In this document: one piece after another, positions 27,242 through 35,531 of the stretch
Position numbering within the stretch: position 1 is the first letter of the stretch
Layout of the letters: each line of letters begins with the position of its first letter
Assembly (NCBI RefSeq): GCF_916618885.1
Contig: NZ_CAKAKH010000001.1
Coordinates: 310,001 to 374,000, forward strand
Origin: Marinilactibacillus sp. Marseille-P9653
Lineage (GTDB): Bacteria; Bacillota; Bacilli; Lactobacillales; Carnobacteriaceae_A
Length of the DNA: 64,000 nt
Direction: 5' to 3'
Notes under the pieces: model-generated
What the model was told of the DNA's origin: nothing
Seen by the model: only the letters and a program-made list of their open reading frames with translations
Databases searched by the model: none
Made by a program: the position numbers and the translations under genes

Positions 27242-27922
27242 ATGTACGAATTCTGGAAGCAAGCAGAATGTTTTTATGGAACAGTGTTGCCGATCGTAGC
27301 CATTATTTTTTTTATAGTCCTGATTGTTGGTCTCTTTATCTTTTACTATACGACTAAACATAGCAAGAAGAGAAAGATTATGGGGGGCATGTTTTTAACG
27401 ATTTTTGTAGGGAGCTTAGTCTTTTCTGTCTGGCAACACATAAAGTACCAACATTGGATCGAGCAGTCGGCTTATATCAACCCCGGTGTTCGAAATCAGA
27501 GAGAAATTATGGGAAGCGTTGTACTAGAAGATCCCAAGATGGCTTTAGCTTATCAGAGAATTGATTTAAGAGAACAATATAGCCAGTTAGATATGTATCG
27601 TGTTCGTAAAGAGAGCAGGGAACTGTCGAATCGCTACTTAGGCTTAAGAGACAACCGTCATTACTTTTCGCTGGGTGGCGACGAACGGTATGCCTTCTGG
27701 TATACAGGGGACGTCGAGTTTACGGAAGAGACAACTCATATAACAGGGATTTCTTTTGAATTGAATGATGACCGATTTGAACAGCTTGGATTCACACCAA
27801 GTACCCCGAATTATTTAGAAACCATTTATATCAATCAAGAAGAGTTTGACCAAGCGGAACAAGAGATTCCGTCAGAAGTTTTTCCGTTTTCAGAGGCATT
27901 CACAGAATGGATTACATCGTAA
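27242..27922 (+). CDS. Membrane-anchored protein, first of two tandem paralogues
   Basis: 226 residues with two N-terminal membrane helices (about 14-36 and 44-63) and an extracytoplasmic or cytoplasmic domain of about 160 residues. It shares with the next gene product many blocks: MYEFW, FYYT, RKI, YINPGVR/VNAGVR, EIMG, LDMY, YLG, HYFS, YINQ and DQA. No database family is recognised. It stands 43 bp after the lipoprotein gene with AAGGGGGAG upstream, so it belongs to the ABC operon by position. Confidence 0.7.
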   Translation: MYEFWKQAECFYGTVLPIVAIIFFIVLIVGLFIFYYTTKHSKKRKIMGGMFLTIFVGSLVFSVWQHIKYQHWIEQSAYINPGVRNQREIMGSVVLEDPKMALAYQRIDLREQYSQLDMYRVRKESRELSNRYLGLRDNRHYFSLGGDERYAFWYTGDVEFTEETTHITGISFELNDDRFEQLGFTPSTPNYLETIYINQEEFDQAEQEIPSEVFPFSEAFTEWITS

Positions 27923-27964
27923 CGAGGTTGCAGCGTTAAATTTGAATAAAAAGAAGGTAAACAA

Positions 27965-28678
27965 ATGTATGAATTTTGGGTAAAAGGAGAAACGCTTTAT
28001 ACGATGATCTTGCCGGTATTACTTGTTGTTTTAATGGTTCTTTTAATTGTCATCGTATTTCTTTTTTACTATACAGATAAAAAAAGTAAGAATAGAAAAA
28101 TAGGAGCGGCGATTGTTTTGCTTTCTGCAGTAGGCGCTATTGGATATGGATACTTTCAGCACACAAGCTATCGTCACTGGCTAGAGCAATCTAGCCTAGT
28201 CAATGCTGGGGTTAGAGACCGTTACGAAATAATGGGTTACGAAGTCTTGGAAAGTCCAGAACTCGTAAAAAGTTATCAGTCTATGAACCTGCTGGATCGT
28301 TTTCAAGAGTTGGATATGTACGAAGAACAGCCAGTAGAAGAACAAATAGAGTATACCTATTTGGGAACAACTGGGCGGCAACATTATTTTTCTATGGGAG
28401 ACGAAGAGAAATATGCTTGGCGTTATACAGGAGAGGTCGTTTATACAAACGAACCGACGCATCTTTCAGGTAGTCAGTTCCGACTATTGGATAATCGGTT
28501 TGAATCGTTAGGATTTATAGCTGAATCGCCAGTTTATTTGAGTACTTTTTATATCAATCAAACAGATGCCGATCAAGCATCGGGCGATATTCCAGTCACG
28601 ATTATTCATCCTTCAGAAGTGTTTAAGAATTGGAACTTAGGGCACCAGCCGACGAAAGGGACGAGTTTAGGATATTAG
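27965..28678 (+). CDS. Membrane-anchored protein, second tandem paralogue
   Basis: 237 residues, about half identical by eye to its upstream neighbour, with the same two N-terminal helices and a conserved C-terminal domain ending in the DQA...IP...SE..K/W region. The last about 12 residues are extra. The tandem pair suggests a duplication followed by divergence, possibly forming a heterodimer that works with the ABC exporter and lipoprotein. GAAGGTAAAC precedes the ATG. No function is known. Confidence 0.7.
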   Translation: MYEFWVKGETLYTMILPVLLVVLMVLLIVIVFLFYYTDKKSKNRKIGAAIVLLSAVGAIGYGYFQHTSYRHWLEQSSLVNAGVRDRYEIMGYEVLESPELVKSYQSMNLLDRFQELDMYEEQPVEEQIEYTYLGTTGRQHYFSMGDEEKYAWRYTGEVVYTNEPTHLSGSQFRLLDNRFESLGFIAESPVYLSTFYINQTDADQASGDIPVTIIHPSEVFKNWNLGHQPTKGTSLGY

Positions 28679-28720
28679 AAGGTATATTGTAATCTGTTCA
28701 GCATCAAACGGATATTGTGT

Positions 28721-28748
28721 TTGTTCTCAGTACGCTGTAAAATATAGT
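28721..28748 (+). promoter_or_regulatory. Promoter upstream of the small membrane protein gene
   Basis: TTGTTC at 28721-28726, a 16-nt spacer and TATAGT at 28743-28748. It separates the next gene from the ABC operon. Confidence 0.45.
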
Positions 28749-28781
28749 TTAGACTACTGAGAAAGGAGCTTGAATGCAACT

Positions 28782-29102
28782 ATGGAAGCTTTTACACTAT
28801 TTCGTCCGATCTTTTATATTTTACTAGGATTTCTGGTGCTGACTTTGATTGTCTCTCTTATTCCCAAAGGAAGAGATTCCAAAATCAACATGGTCTCTAT
28901 CTTGTTGATTTCAGTAACTCATTTGGTCATAGCTAGCGTACTGCTTGTAATTGAAAATCAGTTACTAGATAGATTTTCCTTGGAAGGCGATTCTATCAGC
29001 TTTTACACTTACTTAGCCATACTATTTCTGAGTATTTTAAATCCTCTCATTTACTACATTAGAAATAAGCAAAAACGTCGAGGGTCTTATCGATTCAGTT
29101 AA
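28782..29102 (+). CDS. Hypothetical three-helix membrane protein
   Basis: About 106 residues with predicted helices at about 7-25, 37-57 and 72-93, and a basic tail (RNKQKRRGSYR). The start is uncertain. AAAGGAG lies 13 nt before ATG 28782 and only 1 nt before TTG 28770, so neither spacing is ideal. It has its own promoter and a strong terminator. I do not recognise a family. Confidence 0.6.
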   Translation: MEAFTLFRPIFYILLGFLVLTLIVSLIPKGRDSKINMVSILLISVTHLVIASVLLVIENQLLDRFSLEGDSISFYTYLAILFLSILNPLIYYIRNKQKRRGSYRFS

Positions 29103-29109
29103 CTATAAA

Positions 29110-29154
29110 AATAGGAGAACCGAGCAGTCTATCGCTCGGTTCTCCTATTCTTTA
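29110..29154. terminator. Bidirectional terminator
   Basis: A perfect 16-bp stem (29110-29125 with 29134-29149) lies between the small membrane-protein gene and the convergent subtilase gene. The plus-strand tail is ATTCTTTATTT; the minus-strand tail is TTTTATAG. Confidence 0.85.
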
Positions 29155-29160
29155 TTTCAG

Positions 29161-31401
29161 CTATTTTATTTTTGGTTTACCACCAAAGAAATAGAATCCT
29201 CCGCCAAATGATGCGAGGGTCACCACGCTAATGATAACAACTGGCTTGGGGATGTTTACAGAATCAGAAACGCCAGCTTGATTCGCTTCTGTGTCTTCAG
29301 TCTCTTCTGTGTTTTGATTATTGTTGGCCGGTGTATCTTCAGACACTACAGCTTCTTCGTCTGTTTCTTCCTCGTCGACTTCTGTTTCTTCTTCAATATC
29401 TTCTTCCTCTGCTTCTTCAGTCTCTTCAAAAGCAGCAGGAGAGAAGACACCCAGCGTTCCAACTTCGTTTAAACTAGAAACGACAGCACCATTTTTATAA
29501 GTACTATCTAGAATGATCCATTCTTCTTCATCGTTACTCCAGATATATAAGTGATCTTGATTTTCTTCTGAAGCATCTGAAAAGAAGCGATACGTCATGT
29601 CGGATTCGAATTCTGTGATACTTGCGCCATTTACGGTCATATTCATTTGATAAAGAGGGCTTTTAGCTTCTTCGATGTTAGAAACCTCTTGTGAAAGATC
29701 TTTGCTGAACCTTAAAACCGTTTCTCCTTCTTGGAAATTACTTGAAGGAATGAGCCATTCCATATCCAATTTAGCAATCAAGATGCTGATGTTTCTTTCT
29801 CTTAACATAAGAACTTGTTCAGACGTTAAGGAAAGTTGATCAATAGATTCCATCGTAGCATCAAATGAAACAGCGATTACGCCATTGTCTGCGACAGATG
29901 CGAAGTCTTCTTCAGAAAGCAAGGCTGTTCCATTACTTTCTGACGGACGAATCCAGACAGCATTTTCAGAAATATCTACAGGTTGTTCTTCTTCTGAAGT
30001 GGTCTCTTCGTTTTCTGGAGTTTCTTCAGGTGTTGTCTCCTCAGGGACATCTGTAGATTCAGAAGGGCTCTCCGTTTCAGTTCCAGTGCTCGGTTGCTCT
30101 GAATCTGTTGGTGTCTCTACTTCTTCTTCGTTTTCTTGAGGTTGTTCTGTCTCAGGTTCCTCTTCAACTTCTTCAGAAGGGGTTTCTTCAACCGGTTCCG
30201 TTTCTTCAGGGACGGTTTCCTCTGGAGTTTCTTCCGTTGGTTCTTCTTCAATAGGCACTTCTTTTGAATAACGCACTAGTCCAAACCCATAACGGTCATC
30301 TCTACCTTCAGGGCCAAGGTCAGTAGCGTTGCTTCGAAGAAGTGAACGAACTTGTCGAGTGCCTTGTTTTTGCATTAATAAAGCAGCGATTCCCGCAACA
30401 TGCGGCGTTGCTTGAGAGGTACCAGAGTTTTCGACGTAACCACTTCCGGTATTGTTTAAACTATTAATAGAACGGCCAGGTGCAGCCAACTCATTTTCAA
30501 GTGAAATCTTAGAGTCACTAGCAATTGTTCTGTTTCTATCCACGCTAGAAACGGCAACCACTTCTGGGTACGCAGCTGGATAATCTATACCAGAAGATCC
30601 ATTTCCACTAGCGGCAACAACAAGGGTACCTGCATTTGTGGCAGAAATAATAGCATCGTGAATGTCTTGATTCGGATTTTGAAAACCAGAACTGATGTTA
30701 ATGATGTCAACACCTTGGCTAATAGCCCATTCAATACCCGCTAATAAATTACTGGCTGAAGTAGAGTTTCCTTCTCCAGAAGGATACACCTTTACTCCAA
30801 ATAATTGAACGCCTGGAGCGATACCTCGAACAGAAGACTGAGCAGAAGCGCCAATAACACCCGCAACATGCGTTCCGTGTCCATCTGTATCACTCGTGTA
30901 GGGATCTTCTTCTCCAAAAATACTATATCCACCAGCGTAGGTGATATCAGGATGATCGTAAAATCCAGTATCGATAACCGCTACTTTTCTGCCTGCTCCG
31001 GTAATACCTTCATCCCAAGCATCGAAAGCTCCGACCATTTCATTATTCCAATCATTATCTGTTAAAGCTCTACTAGAAACTTCCGTGTCTTCAGAAGTTG
31101 TCATTTCCTGATCGTAACTGACTCGTCTGACGCCTTTTTTCTGGCTAATTTCTTTCACTGCTGAAGCAGGAACGGTCATCGTTTGAATCGGTAGGAAGTC
31201 GAGCGTTCGTACATTTTGATAGCTTGGATCAAGCGTTTCAGCATCTGGAACGGTTTCTTCATAACGAACGATGATATCAACGAGTTCGCCACTGTCAGCC
31301 GTTTCTTTACTAGCTAAAACAGAATATGTTGGAGCGAGCAGTGTAAATATAAATATAAATGCTAAAAACAGTGAACCAAATTTAAGTATAAGCTTCTTCA
31401 C
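29161..31401 (-). CDS. Cell-surface subtilisin-like serine protease (S8) with acidic C-terminal stalk
   Basis: 746 residues. A signal peptide, an inhibitor-type propeptide (about 30-105) and the S8 domain follow in order: D144 in VIDTGFYDH, H175 in DGHGTHVAG, S329 in SGTSQATPHVAG. The domain ends near 375. Residues about 380-478 are a Glu/Pro/Thr-rich linker, then a predicted beta domain to about 655, a second acidic stretch to about 707, and a C-terminal membrane helix (about 717-740). There is no LPxTG, so it is held by the helix. The GTG start at 31401 has AAAGGAG 8 nt upstream; the earlier ATG lacks one. It is monocistronic. Confidence 0.92.
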   Translation of the reverse strand: MKKLILKFGSLFLAFIFIFTLLAPTYSVLASKETADSGELVDIIVRYEETVPDAETLDPSYQNVRTLDFLPIQTMTVPASAVKEISQKKGVRRVSYDQEMTTSEDTEVSSRALTDNDWNNEMVGAFDAWDEGITGAGRKVAVIDTGFYDHPDITYAGGYSIFGEEDPYTSDTDGHGTHVAGVIGASAQSSVRGIAPGVQLFGVKVYPSGEGNSTSASNLLAGIEWAISQGVDIINISSGFQNPNQDIHDAIISATNAGTLVVAASGNGSSGIDYPAAYPEVVAVSSVDRNRTIASDSKISLENELAAPGRSINSLNNTGSGYVENSGTSQATPHVAGIAALLMQKQGTRQVRSLLRSNATDLGPEGRDDRYGFGLVRYSKEVPIEEEPTEETPEETVPEETEPVEETPSEEVEEEPETEQPQENEEEVETPTDSEQPSTGTETESPSESTDVPEETTPEETPENEETTSEEEQPVDISENAVWIRPSESNGTALLSEEDFASVADNGVIAVSFDATMESIDQLSLTSEQVLMLRERNISILIAKLDMEWLIPSSNFQEGETVLRFSKDLSQEVSNIEEAKSPLYQMNMTVNGASITEFESDMTYRFFSDASEENQDHLYIWSNDEEEWIILDSTYKNGAVVSSLNEVGTLGVFSPAAFEETEEAEEEDIEEETEVDEEETDEEAVVSEDTPANNNQNTEETEDTEANQAGVSDSVNIPKPVVIISVVTLASFGGGFYFFGGKPKIK

Positions 31402-31690
31402 TAAACAATCTCCTTTGAATCTTGTCATTAAAATTATCAAATTGTCATGATAATCATTTGAATCATTAAAAATATCTTATCATAGACGTGTTACAATATT
31501 AGAGAGAAATCACTCTGTTTTTTCAAATTGTAACGGGAATTGACATATTTTGTTAAAGAATAACCTTATCGATCCATTATAATGACCTTATCAGGAAAAT
31601 AAAGTGTTTTGAGAGGAAAAGAATCAGCTTAGTATAAAGAATATTCTATTAATCAAACTTATAAATTCAATAAAAAGGAAGTAATGACCC

Positions 31691-32995
31691 ATGAATAGAC
31701 CTGAATCCATAAAAAGAGCTTTAACCTACTTCAAATCAAATGAAATCTTCTTTCATTTATTTTTGTTATTCAAAAATGAATATGACGCTGCTAAGCATCC
31801 TTTAGGACCCGTAGATGTCTCAGAGTTTACAGAAGAAGAGCTTGAGCCTGTTAAAACATTTCTAAAAACCGACCTGGATTTAGATAATAAAACTGTAACG
31901 ATCGACACGAATCTGTTTGAAGCCAGAATGCAGGAACAGTTCGATTTGTCTTTATCACTGGATGCGTTTCTGACAGAATACTTCCAAGATATGCTGAGTA
32001 TTAAAGAAACAGAAGGAAAGCAGCCGCATCAGGAAATGAAGAATTTCCTTGATTATCTTGAAAAAGAATATGCTCTACTGACAAGCTGGTTCAATTACCT
32101 TAAAAGGGGAACCTACGATAGCCAATGGATTTATCAGCTGATTTCTGAATCACCGAAGGTATTTGAAGACCATGTTCTACATCTTTCTGAAGCCATTCGA
32201 CTATTACCGGAAAGACCCATCCGTTTAGCCTTATTTGGGCAGATCGTTGCCGGAGAACCACACGCTTTCGAACGCCATTCGACTCTTGGAAAGCTTTTTC
32301 TTCACGTGCTTGCTGAAGATGCAAGATACCATGCGATAGAGCCGGTCACCATTCCTGGGAGCAGCGAAGAAGTGAACCAGCTTTTATTAAAGTTCAATAT
32401 CTTGAGAGACGATGTTACCAACTACACAACACTAGTGAATCTTTATGCAGAAACGATAGAAGGATATCATCCTATGTGGGAATCTGCCGCACATTTACAT
32501 AGTGTGATGAACGCTCCGATACGAGAGTTAATCAATATTGTGGCTGCTTATCCAGCTCATGAAGCTCAAATTGTATGGGTGATTGAGAACCCGGTCGTAT
32601 TTTCAAGTATTCTGGATGAAGTTCCAAATGTCCCTATGATTTGTACGCAAGGGAAGCTGACCTTGGCAACAATGGAACTGTTGGATCGTCTTGCTGAAGA
32701 AGAAACAGATATTAGATATTGTGGAGACATTACCCCAGAAGGCATTAAGCGAGCGGAAACCATACTGATGCGGTATCCAGAAAACTCTCAACCTTGGAAA
32801 ATGGACATTCCATCTTATCTCGCTTCGAGATCTAAAGATAAACACTTGAATGACCAAGATCTCGAGACACTGAATACCTATTCTTTGGACATTTTCTCTT
32901 GTTTAAAAGATGAATTGAAAGATAGAAGGAATCCAGCTTGCCAAGAAATGCTGCTTGACGAGATGATCAGTGAATTGAAGTATTATTACCAATAG
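31691..32995 (+). CDS. Orphan JetD-like protein (DUF3323 plus DUF2399/TOPRIM)
   Basis: 434 residues. The N-terminal region (F....FLLFKNEYDAAKHPLGPVDVSEFTEEEL) looks like the DUF3323 part and the C-terminus like DUF2399, as in TIGR02679 and Wadjet JetD nucleases. The TOPRIM-type acidic residues are E299 in WVIENPVVF and D346 in CGDITPEG; families of this kind usually read GDxDxxG, so Thr348 replaces the second Asp. No JetA, JetB or JetC gene is adjacent: a protease lies upstream on the other strand and the galactan operon downstream. AAGGAAG precedes the ATG. It may be a solitary nuclease-like factor or a decayed defence component; the assignment rests on motif memory. Confidence 0.6.
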   Translation: MNRPESIKRALTYFKSNEIFFHLFLLFKNEYDAAKHPLGPVDVSEFTEEELEPVKTFLKTDLDLDNKTVTIDTNLFEARMQEQFDLSLSLDAFLTEYFQDMLSIKETEGKQPHQEMKNFLDYLEKEYALLTSWFNYLKRGTYDSQWIYQLISESPKVFEDHVLHLSEAIRLLPERPIRLALFGQIVAGEPHAFERHSTLGKLFLHVLAEDARYHAIEPVTIPGSSEEVNQLLLKFNILRDDVTNYTTLVNLYAETIEGYHPMWESAAHLHSVMNAPIRELINIVAAYPAHEAQIVWVIENPVVFSSILDEVPNVPMICTQGKLTLATMELLDRLAEEETDIRYCGDITPEGIKRAETILMRYPENSQPWKMDIPSYLASRSKDKHLNDQDLETLNTYSLDIFSCLKDELKDRRNPACQEMLLDEMISELKYYYQ

Positions 32996-33066
32996 ACTAT
33001 TAGACGTCTTTTATAATATACTCTCATCACAAGTTATATAGTAAAACAGATTGAGAAGGTGAAGGT

Positions 33067-34059
33067 ATGAGTACAATAAAGAAAGTGGCTGAAGATGCCA
33101 AAGTATCTATAGCGACGGTTTCGAGAATATTGAACAACGATCCTAGCTTGAACGTTATGGAAACTACTAGAAAAAGAGTGATTGAATCTGCAAAAAAATT
33201 AGGTTATCGGAAAAAAACCTTTGATTTTCCGCTATTAAATATTGCTTTTCTTTATTGGTTGACTCAAGAATCAGAACTTGAAGATGTCTATTTTGGAGAA
33301 ATGAGGCAAGAAATCGAAAGAGAAGCAAAAAAATATAATATTGAAATTACTTGCTATACGATTGAAGAAGGAATAGAGGTTGTTCCAACATCAATTCAAG
33401 GGTTTATAGCAGTAGGGAATTTTAAAAAAGAAGAATTAGACCGTTTGAAATCAATCACTCAAAATGGTGTTTTCATAGATACTTCTCCAGAAACCACTAA
33501 GTACGATTCTGTTAGACCTGATTTGTTTGAAATAACAGACCGAGCAATTGATTACTTCGTTCAGAGTGGTCACGAAAAGATTGGATTTATCGGTGGAACT
33601 TATGTAGATAGAAATATAGACAAAGATTATCCCGATATTAGAGAAAAAGAGTTTGTAGCGAAAATGGAAGAAATTCAGTTGTTGAACAGACAATATATTT
33701 TTACTAAACGCGGTTTTACATTTAAGACAGGTGTTGAACTAATGGAACAGGCTATTTCCGAACTGAATGATCAGATGCCAACGGCGTTTTTTGTTGCGTC
33801 TGATGCTATAGCCTTAGGATGTCTTCAAGTTTTGAACAAGCGGGGGTACGCTGTGCCTAAAAGAGTCAGCATCATTAGCATCAATGATATCAGCTTAGCT
33901 AAATTCGTTACTCCGCCGCTGACAACCTTTAGTATAAATGTAAACGCCTTAGTATCGAATGCGATGAAGCTTTTGTCGGAACAAATTCTCGAAGAAAGAA
34001 CCTTCAGGAAAAAATTATTTATAGAATCTGATTTAATTGTCCGGAAAACAACCATATGA
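33067..34059 (+). CDS. ganR: LacI-family regulator of the galactan operon
   Basis: 330 residues. The N-terminal helix-turn-helix (KKVAEDAKVSIATVSRILNN) and hinge (ESAKKLGYRK) are clear LacI/GalR features. The periplasmic-binding-like core has GHEKIGFIGG, FFVASDAIALGCLQ and SIISINDISLAKFVTPPLTTF. It stands directly upstream of ganSPQAB, and a 33-bp palindrome covers the operon promoter, as expected for a repressor released by a galacto-oligosaccharide. B. subtilis has a LacI regulator, GanR, in the same place. The effector is inferred. Confidence 0.88.
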   Translation: MSTIKKVAEDAKVSIATVSRILNNDPSLNVMETTRKRVIESAKKLGYRKKTFDFPLLNIAFLYWLTQESELEDVYFGEMRQEIEREAKKYNIEITCYTIEEGIEVVPTSIQGFIAVGNFKKEELDRLKSITQNGVFIDTSPETTKYDSVRPDLFEITDRAIDYFVQSGHEKIGFIGGTYVDRNIDKDYPDIREKEFVAKMEEIQLLNRQYIFTKRGFTFKTGVELMEQAISELNDQMPTAFFVASDAIALGCLQVLNKRGYAVPKRVSIISINDISLAKFVTPPLTTFSINVNALVSNAMKLLSEQILEERTFRKKLFIESDLIVRKTTI

Positions 34060-34095
34060 TTGCATTCCGGTAAAATGTTTTACTAAAAAAGTAAA

Positions 34096-34133
34096 ATAAA
34101 ACCGTTTACATATGGTAAACGGTTTTATATACT
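34096..34133 (+). promoter_or_regulatory. Galactan operon promoter embedded in a palindromic operator
   Basis: TTTACA at 34105-34110, a 17-nt spacer and TATACT at 34128-34133 give a near-normal promoter. A palindrome with 14-bp arms (34096-34109 and 34115-34128, 5-nt centre) covers the -35 box and whole spacer. It contains AAACCGTTT-type LacI half-sites facing each other. Position over the promoter and the weak T tail favour an operator rather than a terminator. Confidence 0.65.
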
Positions 34134-34186
34134 TTAGAAGTAAATTAAATGACAATCGATTTAAGAGATGAAAGGAATGTAACTTT

Positions 34187-35458
34187 ATGAAAAATAAATT
34201 TTACTTATTGAGTAGTGGTTTGATCGTCAGCTCCCTTCTTGCAGCGTGTGGACCTGGAGAATCTAGTAGTGAAACGTCAACAGACCCAGAAAACAGTGAC
34301 GGCGCGACAATCGTCATGTGGGAAGACGTTGACAAAATGGTTGGGACAGAAGAAGCCATTAAAGCTTTTGAGGAAGAACACAATGTAACAGTAGAAGTTC
34401 AAGAAAAACCTTATGGAGATAATATTGAAGACTTGCGCTTAGATGGACCGGGTGGAACAGGACCAGATGTTTTTGCGATGCCTCATGACAACCTTGGCAC
34501 TGCTGTAACAGAAGGCTTGGTTCAAGCTTTGAATGTCGATGAAGAAGTTACAAGTATGTATACAGATTCCGCTATGATGTCTCAGACAGTAGATGGGGTT
34601 GTATATGGATTGCCTTACGCAGTTGAAACGACTATTTTATATTATAACCGCGACTTAGTGGATGAAGAAAATCTACCAGAAACACTGGATGAATGGTATG
34701 AGTTCTCTAAAGAGGCTACTGAAGGCGATGACTATGGATTCCTAGCATTATGGGATCAAATTTATTACGCGCAAAGTATTATGGGTGGTTACGGCGGCTA
34801 TGTTTTCGGTATGGATGATGACGGTAATTACGATACAAGTGATATTGGTTTAAACAATGAAGGGGCAATTGAAGCAGCTGAATATATTCAAAAATTCTAT
34901 GCAGAAGGTCTTTTCCCAAGTGGGATTATCGGGGAGCAAGGAATTAATGTTTTGGATTCTTTATTCAGCGAAGGAAGAGCAGCAGCAGTTATATCTGGAC
35001 CATGGAACCTTGGGCCATTTGAACAAGCCGGAATCGATTATGGTGTAATGGCACTTCCTAAACTAGGAGATGGCAATCAGATGAGTTCATTTGTAGGGGT
35101 TAAAAGTTACAACGTAAGTTCTTACTCACAGTATCCTGAACTTGCTCAAGAATTAGTTGAATGGTTGACGAACGAAGAAAATCAATTAACTCGTTACGAA
35201 AAGACAATGGAAGTACCTGCAATCGAAGCATTAGCTAACGATCCAATCGTTACTGAAAGTGAGTCAGCACAAGCAATAGCTGAGCAATCTCAATATGCAG
35301 AATTGATGCCAGGAATTCCAGAAATGAATGAAGTATGGACCCCTGTAGATTCAGCACTACAAACAATTGCGACAGGTTCTGAAGAACCAAAAGCAGCACT
35401 AGATGGGGCAGTTGAGTCAGTCAAGAGTCAGATAGAAGCAAACCATAGCGGAAATTAA
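34187..35458 (+). CDS. ganS: Galacto-oligosaccharide ABC transporter substrate-binding lipoprotein
   Basis: 423 residues, SBP_bac_1 family. The lipobox is LLAACG (Cys21). Sugar-binding-type landmarks include GPGGTGPDVFAMPHDN, YGLPYAVETTILYYNRDL, and VISGPWNLGPFEQAGIDYGVM with the conserved ISGPW. Acidic surface, as for other secreted proteins here. It is first in an operon that matches B. subtilis ganSPQAB in order. It should bind galactobiose to galactotetraose released by GanB. A hairpin follows the gene. Confidence 0.9.
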   Translation: MKNKFYLLSSGLIVSSLLAACGPGESSSETSTDPENSDGATIVMWEDVDKMVGTEEAIKAFEEEHNVTVEVQEKPYGDNIEDLRLDGPGGTGPDVFAMPHDNLGTAVTEGLVQALNVDEEVTSMYTDSAMMSQTVDGVVYGLPYAVETTILYYNRDLVDEENLPETLDEWYEFSKEATEGDDYGFLALWDQIYYAQSIMGGYGGYVFGMDDDGNYDTSDIGLNNEGAIEAAEYIQKFYAEGLFPSGIIGEQGINVLDSLFSEGRAAAVISGPWNLGPFEQAGIDYGVMALPKLGDGNQMSSFVGVKSYNVSSYSQYPELAQELVEWLTNEENQLTRYEKTMEVPAIEALANDPIVTESESAQAIAEQSQYAELMPGIPEMNEVWTPVDSALQTIATGSEEPKAALDGAVESVKSQIEANHSGN

Positions 35459-35468
35459 TAGAGCTTGT

Positions 35469-35496
35469 AAAAGGTATCTCTTAAGGGAGATACCTT
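35469..35496 (+). terminator. Intra-operon hairpin after ganS
   Basis: AAAGGTATCTC paired with GAGATACCTTT forms a stable stem with no T run after it. It probably protects or attenuates the ganS message, giving more binding protein than permease. Confidence 0.5.
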
Positions 35497-35531
35497 TGCT
35501 GTTAAGAAGAAGGAAAAGGTGGTCATGAAAC

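Noticed and set aside
29865-30139. Plus-strand frames of 63 and 84 codons inside the subtilase gene
   Set aside because: Antisense to the Glu/Pro/Thr-rich stalk; the Ser/Val/Gly repeats are the complement of GAA/GAG/ACA codons, not a real protein.
34096-34128. Reading the 14-bp palindrome as the terminator of the LacI gene
   Set aside because: It lacks a proper T run and covers the -35 box and spacer of a good promoter for ganS, so an operator role is more likely.
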